From NCBI GenBank assembly GCA_015501595.1, contig JADNRX010000077.1, positions 62,001 through 126,000 of the forward strand: a DNA stretch of 64,000 bases, read 5' to 3'. A program made the translations under genes and the position numbers. This document shows positions 54,079 through 64,000 of the stretch, one piece after another. Origin of the DNA: Hymenopellis radicata (lineage: Eukaryota > Basidiomycota > Agaricomycetes > Agaricales > Physalacriaceae). The notes beneath the pieces were generated by a model. That model saw nothing but the letters and a program-made list of their open reading frames with translations. It made no database searches and had not been told where the DNA came from. Numbering within the stretch: position 1 is the stretch's first letter; each line of letters starts with the position of its first letter.

Positions 54079-54868
54079 TCATGTCTTGAAAACGACAATC
54101 AAGACGAGAAGAATGAGTATGAGGACGCCGATGGTGACGGTGGATACTGGGGGAATAGATGAGAAAATGATGTGAGAAAAAGGCGGAGACTAACCATTCC
54201 CACCGACACCCTTGACGACGCGATCGAGTCTTCTTCGCGCGGTGGCCATGCGGTTATGTGTGTTATCAACGTCTTCTTCGAGAGCCTGGGAGGTGTGAGA
54301 TGGAAAGCTGTCGCACGACCAATCACGGAGAACTCACCTCCAACAAGCCCACGTGCTCCTCGAGCTCGCCATTAATCTGAGTGGAGATGTGGTGCTGGCG
54401 CGATATGGACTGTGCGAGCGTGTCGAGGTGTGTGTCCTGCTCTGCGCGGGGTAAGAGTAGTTGGTTTGTGGGTAGGTGAATACACACCCTGCATAATCTG
54501 CTGCTGCTCCTCGAATAGCTCTCCTTCATGCATATGTGCTCTGCCAGCTTCCAAGTCCAGGTTCACGTCCGGTGGCGGTAGTGGCGGCAATGGAGGTGTC
54601 GGATCATCGGTGTACGGTTCATGTATATCGTCGTCTTGTTCCTCCCTATACGTCGTGAGTAGAAACTCAAAAGTACACGCACAGACACATACCCAAACAT
54701 GGCGCGCATAACCTCATACTGGCGTTTAAGGCCGGGCTCCTTGACACCCCTCAGCACCGCCAAATTGCGTCTAATCCTCTGGTCGTCGACCCTCCTCCCC
54801 TTTTCCCTATCCAGGAGGAGGGCCATGGTCTGGCTGGACAGCGCGGTGAGCTTGGCGGTGGACGTCAT
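54079..54868 (-). CDS. SYN8: Qc-SNARE, syntaxin-8 type
   Basis: Membrane fusion protein of the endosomal/trans-Golgi system. The most likely start is MTSTAKLTALSSQTMALLLD (ATG 54866-54868), as no upstream ATG shares the frame. The N-terminal helical part (LDREKGRRVDDQRIRRNLAV) leads to an acidic Pro-rich linker (PPLPPLPPPDVNLDLEAGRA). The SNARE motif EQDTHLDTLAQSISRQHHIS, TQINGELEEHVGLLEALEED and VDNTHNRMATARRRLDRVVK follows, with Gln of STQINGEL as the zero-layer residue. The protein ends in a tail anchor VTIGVLILILLVLIVVFKT. About five introns. It starts only 95 bp from the divergent siderophore synthetase, so they share a promoter. Tlg1-like is the alternative assignment. Confidence 0.8.
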
Positions 54869-54963
54869 GAGCAGCGGTGACGTGATCACGCGTGTGACAG
54901 ACTCCCACAGCGCAGCTTCATAAATAGCCACGGGCAACACGATGGCTTATAATCAGAGATTAT

Positions 54964-56592
54964 GACCGCGACCCACGCCCGGCTGCTCAGCGCGCTCGTC
55001 ACCGAGGGCCTCGTCCCAGCGCATCTCCTCCCCGATGGTCGCGCGCAGCTACAGCTCCCCGACGTCGATCCCATAGGGCTAGTGCACAAGCCGCTACTGC
55101 ACCCCGTCTCATCGCAGATCGCCATGCTGGACCCAATGGATATAGACGTATCCACGCTCACACCGTCGCCTCTTCCCCTCTTCAAAGCCTTTGCTCGATC
55201 TGCAAATCTATCTGCAGACATGGAAGAGGCGATCGCGCAAGAATTGGAGAGCGCCGCGCACTGGACGACACACGCAGAGACGCACCCGCCGCCGATACCC
55301 ACGGCGACGTCGGCCCCGATTGTGTTTGAGCAGAGCATCGTCTCTGGTCATCCCACACATCCTATGCACAAGACACGTGCTGCTCTTCCTCCGCTCGTTC
55401 TGGAGCCGTCCTACGACCTCCTCCACCCCCGTCTGCGTCTCGTCGCTGTCCCACGCGAGTCTTTGCGCCTCAGCGGCGAGTATGACGCCCTCATCGCCCC
55501 GTTCCTCGCTCAATACCCGTCCTTCACGCTCCCCTCCCCAGAGCACGTCGCTGTACCCGTGCACGAGCTACAAGTCGCGCATATCCTGCACATGGAGGGT
55601 CTTCACCTCTATCCCCCCATCATCAGCGTCCCCGCCCTCGCACAGCAGTCTCTCCGCTCCGTCCTCCTCCCCGGAGTGAAAGGAACACACCTCAAGCTTC
55701 CCCTCGGCGTCAAGCTCACATCCGCCGTACGCACCATCTCCCCTCCCTCCGCCCTCTTCGGAGTCCCATTCTGTCAGCGCACCCTCCCCAAGCTCACATA
55801 TGACCGCACCGTCCTCACTGTCCTCGAGGAACGCGCTTCCCTCATCAGCACACACCCCGACCCCCTCGTCTCCCGCCACCTCGCCTGCATCATCCGCGAC
55901 AACCCCTCCCCACCCGCAGACGAAGCCTACATCGTCTCCACCTCCCTCGTCGACCGCCCAGCCGCATACCCACAGGCCCTCTTCGACCTCTCCACCCCCG
56001 CTCAGCGCGTAGGCTGGTTCACTACATACGTCGCGCTCCTCCTCGACGCCTTCCTCCCCCCATCCTCAACGACGGCCTCGCCTTTGAATGCCACCCCCAG
56101 AACACCATCCTCCGCTGCGCCCTCCCCTCTGGGGCCCCTCTCGCCTTTTTCCTCCGCGACTTTGGCGGGCTCAAGATCCACGCGGCGTCCCTCCCGGAGA
56201 GCATATTCGACTATGCGAACCCCCAGCACAGCATTTTCGCAAAGGATATCGAGGATGTGTGGACGAGGATGTATCATACGCTCGTGCACAACCACGTGCA
56301 GCAGCTCGCGCGTGTTATGGAGTTGCATTACTCGGCGGAGGCGTATCGCATTCTGCGTGCACTTCTTGTGGAGCGGCTTCCCGGAGACCACTCGTGGTTG
56401 ACACGACCGACTCAGCCGGGCAAGTGCTTCCTTCGCATGCGGCTCGCCGAGATGGATCGCTTCCATCTTCATGCCCCTTTTCCCAACCTTGTTCTTTGGA
56501 GGGGTGATGAGGTACAGAGGAAGGACGATGTCGAGCTAGATACTGTGCCGTATCTCGCCAATGTCCCCAGGTGGGGTAAGATTGAAGGCTAG
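54964..56592 (+). CDS. IucA/IucC-family siderophore synthetase (NRPS-independent), single-base frameshift
   Basis: Enzyme of the NIS class, which condenses carboxylates such as citrate with amines or alcohols using ATP to build siderophores. Intronless over about 1.6 kb, unlike its neighbours. Start MTATHARLLSALVTEGLVPA. Family motifs: LKLPLGVKLTSAVRTISPPS (ATP-binding N-domain), then, in another frame, LAFECHPQNTILRCALPSGA and FFLRDFGGLKIHA (HPQN and RDFGG motifs of the FhuF-like half), ending VPYLANVPRWGKIEG. The frame changes in the run of six C at 56054-56059; seven C would give LLLDAFLPPILNDGLAFECH without a break. So it is either a pseudogene or a homopolymer error. Its 3' end is duplicated at 62888-63163. 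Confidence 0.85.
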
Positions 56593-59384
56593 TTGGATTT
56601 ACAATATCTTTATCTTGTACACTAAATAGACTCCTCTTTTCCCGCCACAACTAAAAACTTATGACATATATACAAATGAGGAGAACAGCCGCTAGACTAT
56701 CGTCCTGCTTTCCAGTCTGTATAATGGGACACCGACACGTGTATTCAGCTCAATAGAAATCCAAAAATACTATACTTCTTGCCCTTCTATAAACACAGAA
56801 ACCAGCCGTTCGGCTACTGCGTCTCGTTTAAAGTGCACCGGAAGATTCCTTTCAAGGTGAGGCCTCAAAGTAAGTACATCCATAGCTTGCCAGGGAGAAA
56901 GCCTCAAGTTTCGTAGCTCGAAACCTCGTACTTGTATGCACAAAAGAAAAACCATCTTTCCTCTCGACCTATACAGCAGGCAACCCTTCAGCTACCACGC
57001 TGCCTCTTGTTGCCTCCCGGATCCCAACAACCGAGGCCAAGTGGGTAGTACTGAGACAAAAATGCTATGACTTCCGTTGGTCAGGCAGCAGTGCGCCGGT
57101 AAGCTACACTGCTGTCCTTCAATGCCCACGGCAGAAAACAAGACCCACTGGCACACGCGTATCATAAATTCCACTTCCTGCGCCGCGCTCGAATCGTTTG
57201 TGGGAAAAAACAATTTCAAGGCATTGAAAGGGAGACAGAGAATCCACTCGACTACCCCGTCCCCGTGAACCTACACCATCCCGTCCCAAAATGGACATCA
57301 GTATAGAGGATTCACTGAACGAATCTTTCGCGCATCCCAAAAAGTTGGCTTGCACGTAGATGCATATGAGGAGTCAAGCCACTGCGCCATCCTCCCCACG
57401 ATCATTTCTTCGCAAGCATAGTCTAGTATCCCAGTCTACACTGTTAAGTTTGAGGAAAAAAGAAAACTAACCCTCAACATCTAGAGGTAGCAGTAGCCAG
57501 CTGATCTGCTACTGACCTGCGCCGAATATCCAGCGGCGGTGTTGGTGTTGGTGTTCACGGCTAGCGCAACGCCCTGGGACTCGGAACAAAATTCTCTCAC
57601 CGGCTCCACATGCAAACAACAGACAGCCGCTAAGCCATACCGCCATGAAGGCTCTCCGTCGATTGGGACATTGAGCGGCCGTGGTCACTGGTTCCTCGCA
57701 TGCGTCAAGTCAACAACTGCCCGGAGGCTGTCTACAACCTAGGACGTCAAATATCATGTTGGTGTCGCAAGAAAAAGGTATGTCCACAACGCCCTCGTCT
57801 GAGGAACAAAACAGCGGCCAATGTAAGATATGCAAATGAGATAACAGACAGCTGCTAAGCCATACCGTCTCTCCATTGATTGGGACTGTGAGTATCTAGT
57901 GTGGCTCGCCTTGAAGGAACTGCTCCAAGTACGCATCAGTGACTTTGACTCGGAATGCAAAACTTCAAGGAAAATTCTACCTGCGTACTGAGACTAAGAT
58001 GCCGTTGAGCCATCCTGCCACGTCCAACTTCCAACCTTGAGCACGATGCCCTGGGTCCGTACCGTGGCGCTAGCAGCAAAACACTTCTGACTGGTATACT
58101 CGGAGAAAACAAGCTACTGGCATCGTCCGTTCGAAGGCTATGCCGCTAGGCTTGAGGGTAGGAGATGATAGTCCCGGGAGAGAAACAGGACAGTTAAGAT
58201 CAATGCTGAACGGCGGGACCTCGGCATCCTTGTAACAGAAAAAATCACAACCTGCTGGCACTGGCAGATGAGCATCACGCTACCCGCCCCGGTGAGCATT
58301 GGTCAAAGTCATTTGGTATCAAGTAAAGATAAAAAAACGGTAAATCGGATGTCATTACCCAGAGGTTATCGAGGCTGAGATACCCTTCGGCCATCTCGCC
58401 CCGTCTTCAGCTCACCTTGACCACCTTAAGAGAAGCAAAGCAGTATCCTGTTTGTAGCAGCCTAAAAAGATGCGAGTTCGATAGCTACTATGACATCAAG
58501 GCAGCAGCCATTAGACCATGCCACCTCGGGAGTAGAGAAAGGTCTGACACCTAAACACAGGTGGCAGAGAAACACACACGGACAAAATAAAAAAGGGGTA
58601 GTAGCTACACACGCCAGAGACGGAGAAGCCGCTGAGCCACTGCGCCATCTTCCAGGCAGCAAAACAGATCCTCACATCATCATCGCCGGCGCCTGCCACT
58701 ACAGTCAACTTTGGAAATGCAGATCGTCATGGTAGCCTTCCTCCGAGGGTTCAGGAGGGGACATCTGTGCATCGTCACGGTTTGATGTCAAGTAGGCGTA
58801 CTCCCGCGCGCGTGATTCGGAATTCCCGAGCCTTGCATGAACACTCGCTCTAAAAAGAAAAGCGGAGGGGTGGGGTGCTACACATCGTCAACTTCGGGAT
58901 GCGAACAACTTGACTCTTTAGCAGCCTCAACCCGCAAAAGATCATTCGCGCCTGAACCAAGATATCCATTGAGAACAGCAGCCAGCCGCTTGGCTACTGC
59001 GTCCCACGATTCTGTTGCTATTCCGGTCCAGGATGAAAGAAAAACTTGAATCAAAATAACCGACCTGGCTTGCTGCTCTCAACCGCCATGCATGAGAATC
59101 TCCGAACGGATTACCCGCCGCAGTGAATAGAGGAGGAGGAAGAGCGGTCTTTTGTGAGGACACGCGAAGATGCTGGAGTAGCGTGAGGGACATTCGGAAG
59201 AGTCGGCACCACTACAGTTAAGAGGAAGTGGTAGAGAAGACACCGCGATAGGAATGACAGCGAAGAGCGAGCGAGCGAAGGAAACGGATACCAAGTACTC
59301 GGACCAGCACGTAGGGGGTTGCAAAAAGGATGGAGTTTCAACCAGACCTATGGAACACATGAACCACTGGGCTACACATGCCTG
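56593..59384 (-). repeat. Array of A-box/T-run cassettes (degenerate tRNA-like), block 2
   Basis: About 14 minus-strand cassettes in the same general order as block 1. Examples: 57058-57117 (TAGCTTACCGG, T5), 57339-57396 (TGGCGCAGTGGCTTGAC, T5), 58331-58402 (GGGGCGAGATGGCCGAAGGG, T7), 58589-58653 (TGGCGCAGTGGCTCAGCGGC, T6) and 59323-59384 (TAGCCCAGTGGTTCATG, B-box-like GGTTGAAACTCC, T5). The 5' parts recall Leu/Ser-type tRNA, but 3' acceptor halves are missing. No protein-coding gene was found inside. Confidence 0.6.
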
Positions 59385-60894
59385 TCCTACATCGCATTCT
59401 CGCACTCCAGAGTTCGGTGTCAGGTCCTAGTACCGCACGTGAAAAATATTGTTGTCCATTTCAAGATAACCGCTAGGTCTTCCACGCTGGATGCAGGAAT
59501 CGACGAGGTTCAGTGGTGGACGACCAGGACCGGCCCAACGCGCAGAAGATGAAAAAAAAGGTCCTGAAAGCGTGGAATAAGTAGCACGCGCGACCGCAGA
59601 GTCATAGACACACCGTCAGAGTGGTGAGAGCCGAAGCATACATCACGAATGATCTACATGAGGAGGAACGAAGATGATGTCCACTGCAAGCCATATCGTG
59701 AGGAACACTCGGAAGAGATAGGGGAGGAACTTTACATACGCATGCATGCGCCTCTTCGCGCTGTCCATCAGGCCCAGTCAGCTTTGGGCACTCAACTATA
59801 CATCTCTTCTCCTCCTTGCCGGCACTCAACTATACATCTCTTCTCCTCCTTGCCGGCACTACTCTTCATCCAGGACATGGACGATGTGTCAAGAGGACCC
59901 AAAAACAATTAGCTCACGATCGATGTACATCTGCAGACCTGCGCTTCAAGTCCATCAACTTGGAATGATGCAGGCCTACGTAGTCAAAGGGCTACGACGG
60001 CTGATCTGCCTTTCGATCTGCCTTTTTCTGCCGGTACTCTGTTGAAGGAGCAAGTATCTCTCGACGGTGCACTACAAGTCAGGACACGCGTAGCTCAATG
60101 AGTAAACATGTCTTGTAGCTATAGCCTGTTGCTGAGTGTTTTTCAAGCTCGGCGAACATGCCGTGGAAGGCCATGCGAGGAATGAGAGGCCGAGGAGTGG
60201 ACTTGAAGACAGACCTAACAGACAACGAGGTGAGTCGGGAGGGCACTATTGCTTTCATCTTGCCTCCTACGACGAGTCCATGACCCAATGATTAGGACAT
60301 GCGTACTCATTGAGGATATCATAATATAGGTGTCCGCAACGCCCTGCGATAATTCATCGCGAGGAACGAGCGATAAAGTTATCTTACGATAAGATATTAG
60401 GCCACATAGGGCCGTCATCCTCTAGTCTACACATGTACATACAACACGACAGCTTTGCAATCCTTGGGGGATACTTACTTGCTCGTCGCGGTTACGCTCT
60501 CCACTCCTCATTCTTTCGTGTCATTTTCTTTTCTGGTCTTCCTCATGCTTTCGGCTGTTCTTTTCGCAAGGCAGTTTCTTCTCTTCGTGAGGGCTAGTTA
60601 TCAGTTGCTCTACGAGAGGACTGATCAGTGATCTTTTTTCTGGATGACAACATTTCGCCTCGTCTCCATGGCTCAGCCAGGCTCTCAACCTTCACAATAG
60701 TACACCCAAGCAACGAGTCCTACAGGGATCGAGGTCGCTTCGTTCGCAGGACGCGTTTGGCTCGCCTACGATCGCGGGACGCAATCTTTTCGGAGCTGTG
60801 TTTGCTGTTTCCGACAATCCGGCAGAGCAAGACACTGGGCCATTTATCGGGCGACACTCTTTTCCTTTTTTCCCGGATTTGATGTTCTTATGTA
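59385..60894. other. Gene-poor stretch with a tandem 34-bp repeat
   Basis: No coding gene recognised. Includes a perfect 34-bp direct duplication (59787-59820, 59821-59854) and one cassette of the same A-box/T-run type on the plus strand (about 60084-60143: GTAGCTCAATGAGTAAACATG, T5). Confidence 0.4.
59787..59854 (+). repeat. Two perfect 34-bp tandem copies
   Basis: Unit ggcactcaactatacatctc plus a CT-rich end, repeated twice head to tail with no difference. Confidence 0.9.
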
Positions 60895-61090
60895 ACGGTG
60901 CGAGGAAAGTCCAGACGTATATCTGAGAAGTGCTGTCGAGTCACAGGGCGAAGAAGGCTAAACAGGTGGAGGCGCGAAGGTGGCCGCGGCGTCGGTTGAC
61001 GCAGTCAGTGGGACCACAACATTGTGGTCTGTCGCAGGAAGTGGTCAAAATGCTCAGAGCTAAGCGCAATTCTATCCTCTTATTTTCTTG
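60895..61090 (+). ncRNA. Possible RNase P or RNase MRP RNA (candidate only)
   Basis: The block GAGGAAAGTCC at 60902-60912 is identical to the conserved CR-I of RNase P-type RNAs. After it come strong short hairpins: GCGTC-GGTT-GACGC (60989-61002) and GACCACA-ACAT-TGTGGTC (61012-61029). A TTTT follows at 61084-61087. I could not build the expected P4 pairing between CR-I and a CR-V partner: the best 3' candidate, CTCAGAGCTAAGC (61053-61065), pairs poorly. The boundaries are guesses. An 11-base match can arise by chance in 64 kb, so treat this as a lead. Confidence 0.25.
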
Positions 61091-62887
61091 AATACTGACG
61101 TCGCAGTGGCACTCACCGAGATGGTCGACAAGTCTTTGTCCTCAAATTTCCTCATCCCCAATTTCCGTATTCACTAGTAGCTGACGAGTACATTACGGAT
61201 GCTGCGAATTGGATTTTCTGGTTCTTTCTCCTGCTCGGATGTTGAGCGGATCACATGCCCTCTCTCCTTGACTCACGCACTGTGCACCATCCCATTCTCT
61301 CTCTTCATCCCACATCATATAGACTCATGCCACTGATGGGTTCGGGCTGTTTGTCGAGGAGGTAGCGTCGGGATTGCGCTGGATGGGTCTCATGCCGATC
61401 AGATGTCGTTGGCGGGTTTTCTTTGCATTGAGCTAGGCTCTGCAGTCTTATGCATTGAGCTAGGCTCTGCTACCATGTCTCGTTGCATCGAGCAAGGCTC
61501 TGCAGTCTACCCATGCTTTGCGCTGGCGACGGTAAAAAATCCTAGATGCTCTGCGTCATCCCGCCGCATAGCGGCTTGATATTGGCCGGATTTGCTGCAT
61601 GGTAGCTTTCCCGTTCGAGAGTTTTCCCACAATCGAGTTTCCTCGCAGAGGTTTTTACATATAGTGGTTTCTCTTCAATAGGTTTTGACGCACCCATGCC
61701 GCGACGCCCGAAAAAGCGGGGCTCGGTTTTGGTTTTTGTATACTATTCACTCTACCTTTCTGAAGTCGAGACGTCCTACCCTGAGGGGAGTGCTCGGAAT
61801 CGTCTAGGGGGGTAGTAGTTCGGTACCGTAGCGTATATAGACGTAGTACGGACCCTGCGGTGTTCTATATAGGGCTAGACACAGGTTAAAATATATCTAT
61901 CTATCTATCTGTGCAGTCCCTTTCCTTCTTCGTTGCGACGCAGTTGCAAGGCGAGCTCAGGCTCTCGCGGTCAATGACCAAAGAGGACATTTCGACATGA
62001 CGTCTCGCTTTGAATGAATTGTGAGTAGTCTCTTTCCGGTTTAAGGGTATATAGACTTGCCTTCCTCTTTTTCTCTTCTTTCAGGGGTGCTTTCCAAGTG
62101 CTTGTTGTTTTATATTTTCTCCTCTTCGGAGCACTCCTGCGTGAGGCGTCTCCCGACTTTCCCATGCGGAATGTCTTTCTCTTCGGAGCACTGGCGTCTC
62201 CCGACCCTCGAGTGGGATGTTATTATCCAGAGCACTCATGCGTGAGGCGTCTCCCGGGCACTCCTATGCAAGGCATTTTGTTTCACTGTGTTGAACACCT
62301 CATTGTTTCTTTTTAAACTGTGTCATTTCGTTTCCTTCGAGCCATGTGGCAGATGCTGTCTTCAGGTGGTGAGCATACACTTAGTGTTGATTTTCATGTA
62401 CAGGACGTTGCCATCCCGAACACTCCTGTGCGAGGCTTCCATATTCTTGTCCTTCGAGTTGCGGTGCGGGGCTAATCATGTCTTCATGTAGCTAATCCCG
62501 TCCCAGTGTCGACTCTCCTGCATATTCTAAGCACTGTTGCATGAGGCGCTTCTCGAGCACTCCTGCGTCAGATGTCTTGTATCCTTGTCCTTCGAGCTAC
62601 GTGTCCAGTGGTCATGTGTTCAGTGTCGTGTCACTCTTCTTTTGTCTGTTCAGACTATAAGCTGTTCTCGGTCTTTTACGGTGATCCAGCAGCGTTGTGG
62701 CGCATTGTACTGTCCATTTCCCTTCGGGCTTTGGTCGGCGGTGGCTGGCACATTCCATTTCGATTACAATTACAATGACATGGTGGCCACGGTCACGCCT
62801 CTTCTCACACCATGGAACGACAAGGGTGATGTATATTGTCTCCCTTTTGGTGTTTACTATTGGCTGCCTTTGGTACTTCACCGAACA
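61091..62887. other. Gene-poor repeat-rich stretch
   Basis: Contains a (CTAT)n microsatellite near 61896-61910 and, at 62100-62590, a degenerate repeat of gagcactcctgcgtgaggcg and tctcccga, present about five times, plus cttgtccttcgag twice. Plus-strand frames over these repeats have no recognisable homologue. Confidence 0.45.
61424..61510 (+). repeat. Three short direct repeats
   Basis: Unit gcattgagctaggctctgc and variants, three copies in 87 bp. Probably a decayed minisatellite; no function visible. Confidence 0.8.
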
Positions 62888-63163
62888 TTGGATTTGCATC
62901 ACTCGGCGGAGGCGTATCGCATTCTGCATGTGCTGCTTGTGGAGCGGCTGCCCGCCAACCACTCGTGGTTGACACGCCCGACTCAGCCGAGCAAGTGCTT
63001 CCTCGGTATGCGTCTCGCCGAGATGGATCGCTTCCATCTTCATGCCCCTTTTCCCAACCTCGTTCTTTGGAGGGGTGATGAGGTACAGAGTCATGACGAC
63101 GTCGAGCTAGATACTGTGCCGTATCTGTCCAATGTCCCCAGGTGGGGCAAGATTGAAGGCTAG
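62888..63163 (+). pseudogene. Truncated copy of the siderophore synthetase 3' end
   Basis: Codes HHSAEAYRILHVLLVERLPA and on to VPYLSNVPRWGKIEG with stop 63161-63163, about 90% the same as the end of the gene at 56318-56592. Homology starts abruptly near 62888 and continues past the stop to about 63472, matching 56593-56868, so it is a copied DNA segment, not a retro-copy of the gene alone. An open frame happens to run upstream into unrelated repeats; that fusion looks accidental. Confidence 0.85.
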
Positions 63164-63475
63164 TTAGACTAAGATTACAATATCTTTATCTTTATCTTTG
63201 TATCATATCCGAGTCTTGAATTTTCCAATCTCTTCTTGATTTCCCGACACAACTAAAAACCAACAATATCTACCCCTATGAGGAGAACAGCTGCTAGACT
63301 ATCGTCCTACTTTTGAGTCGGTATAACGGGACACCGACTCGTGTATTCAGTCACATAGAAATTCAAAAATACTATGCTTGTTGCAACTTTTCTATAAACA
63401 CAGAAACCAGCTGTTCGGCTACTGTGTCTCGTTTAAAGTGTACCGGGAGATTCCTTTCAAGGTAGGGTTTTAAGG
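63164..63475 (-). repeat. A-box/T-run cassettes, block 3 (part of the duplicated segment)
   Basis: Two minus-strand cassettes (A-box parts near 63287-63300 and 63408-63422, each followed by T5) copied together with the synthetase end from 56593-56868. Homology stops near a short tandem ggtca repeat (63475-63493). Confidence 0.65.
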
Positions 63476-63493
63476 TCAGGTCAGGTCAGGTCA
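63475..63493 (+). repeat. Short tandem repeat aggtc
   Basis: Four copies of a 5-bp unit, at the edge of the duplicated segment; the DNA after it is dense in ccggtca/tgaccgg motifs. Confidence 0.8.
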
Positions 63494-63633
63494 AATGACC
63501 TTTCGATGCCATGACCGGTGACCGGACCGGTCAGCCAAATCCTGCATTTTGGCTTGACTGCTGACCGTGACCGGTTAAGCAGCGTAACCGGTCAAGTCAA
63601 GCCCGGTCAAGCGGTTTTAACCGGTTACGACCG

Positions 63634-63966
63634 TAGGGTGGTGAAGTAAACCCTAGGTTTTGATACACCTCGGGTTTACTGCGGTTAGTAACAGTATTGA
63701 TACGGTATCGAAACCTCGGCCGAGGTATCAGTACAGTTTCGATACCGACACGTGACAAATTCACGTGATGGCGCGCTGGCACTCAGGCAAGCAGAAAGTG
63801 GCGGAATAAGGACGGGCGGAGGGCGGCGGAGCGGTGCGCCACATCACGTGGTAAAATCACGTGCCGGTATCAAAACCGTTACTAACGGTTTCAAAACCAC
63901 GGCCTCCTGGGGGGTCGGTATCAATACCGTTACTAACACCCCCCGGAGGTTTACTGCGCCACCCTA
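63634..63966. mobile_element. hAT-type MITE with 8-bp target duplication
   Basis: 333-bp element with ends TAGGGTGGTGAAGTAAACC and, inverted at the right, TAGGGTGGCGCAGTAAACC. A perfect 8-bp direct repeat tacgaccg flanks it (63626-63633 and 63967-63974). TAGGG-type ends with 8-bp duplications are typical of hAT elements. The inside carries repeated ggtatcaa/ccgttactaac motifs and no gene. It sits in a run of accggtta-like repeats. Confidence 0.8.
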
Positions 63967-64000
63967 TACGACCGTAACCGAGTCAAGACCGGTTATGATC

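Noticed and set aside
49834..59384. Functional tRNA genes
   Set aside because: A-boxes are good, but acceptor stems do not close and real B-boxes (GGTTCGANTCC) are missing, so no intact tRNA can be called.
62537..62887. Upstream extension fusing repeats to the siderophore synthetase fragment
   Set aside because: The upstream part has no similarity to the family and lies over simple repeats; the open frame is probably accidental.

Overview
This window is nuclear DNA of a filamentous basidiomycete, most likely an Agaricomycete (mushroom or polypore class). The genes are broken by many introns of about 45-60 nt with CTGAC/CTAAC-like branch sites. The gene set includes pentafunctional AROM, COQ8, the Rax1 RGS protein, alternative NADH dehydrogenase, BCS1-like AAA ATPases, GH12/GH92/GH105 secreted hydrolases and a Candida-rugosa-type lipase. 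Genes lie on both strands with no operon logic. All exon-intron models were worked out by hand from splice signals, reading frame and family conservation, so exact internal boundaries are less certain than gene identities.

Layout. 0-20.7 kb: PTR2 peptide transporter (cut by the left edge), Rax1-like RGS membrane protein, GH105 and GH12 carbohydrate-active enzymes, a 745-bp transposon with 165-bp terminal inverted repeats, a CsbD-like small protein, a GH92 alpha-mannosidase, a tandem pair of calmodulin genes, an uncharacterised multi-spanning membrane protein and COQ8. 21.5-26.1 kb: two tandem BCS1-like AAA ATPase genes, each with an apparent single-base frameshift. 27-44.5 kb: MFS sugar transporter, ferric reductase, type-B carboxylesterase/lipase, type-II NADH dehydrogenase and AROM. 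44.6-47.1 kb: three apparently identical 821-bp tandem units full of a 13-bp palindromic motif. 48-49.6 kb: ribose-5-phosphate isomerase. 49.8-64 kb: repeat-rich DNA enclosing three compact genes (LSM8, a Qc-SNARE, an IucA/IucC siderophore synthetase with a frameshift), a duplicated 3' end of the synthetase, and two small non-autonomous DNA transposons in the window (one at 47.2 kb, one hAT-like at 63.6 kb).

Most notable observations. (1) Two unrelated genes 2.7 kb apart carry almost the same intron, and both need a GC-AG splice at the same place. In one of them, the calmodulin-like gene, the neighbouring calmodulin paralogue has the same exon uninterrupted, so this looks like an introner-type intron gain. 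(2) Both calmodulin genes begin with a chain of tiny exons (15, 7 and 12 nt). (3) The 49.8-59.4 and 63.2-63.5 kb regions hold more than 20 short cassettes, nearly all on the minus strand, each an A-box-like element followed about 50 nt later by a run of 4-7 T; this looks like an array of degenerate tRNA-derived RNA polymerase III units. (4) The 821-bp repeats carry 18 copies of a motif containing the perfect 5' splice-site consensus in alternating orientation.

Functional themes: extracellular plant polysaccharide and lipid breakdown (GH12, GH105, GH92, lipase, sugar and peptide uptake), mitochondrial respiration (COQ8, NDH2, BCS1-like), iron acquisition (ferric reductase, siderophore synthetase) and core metabolism (AROM, RKI1).
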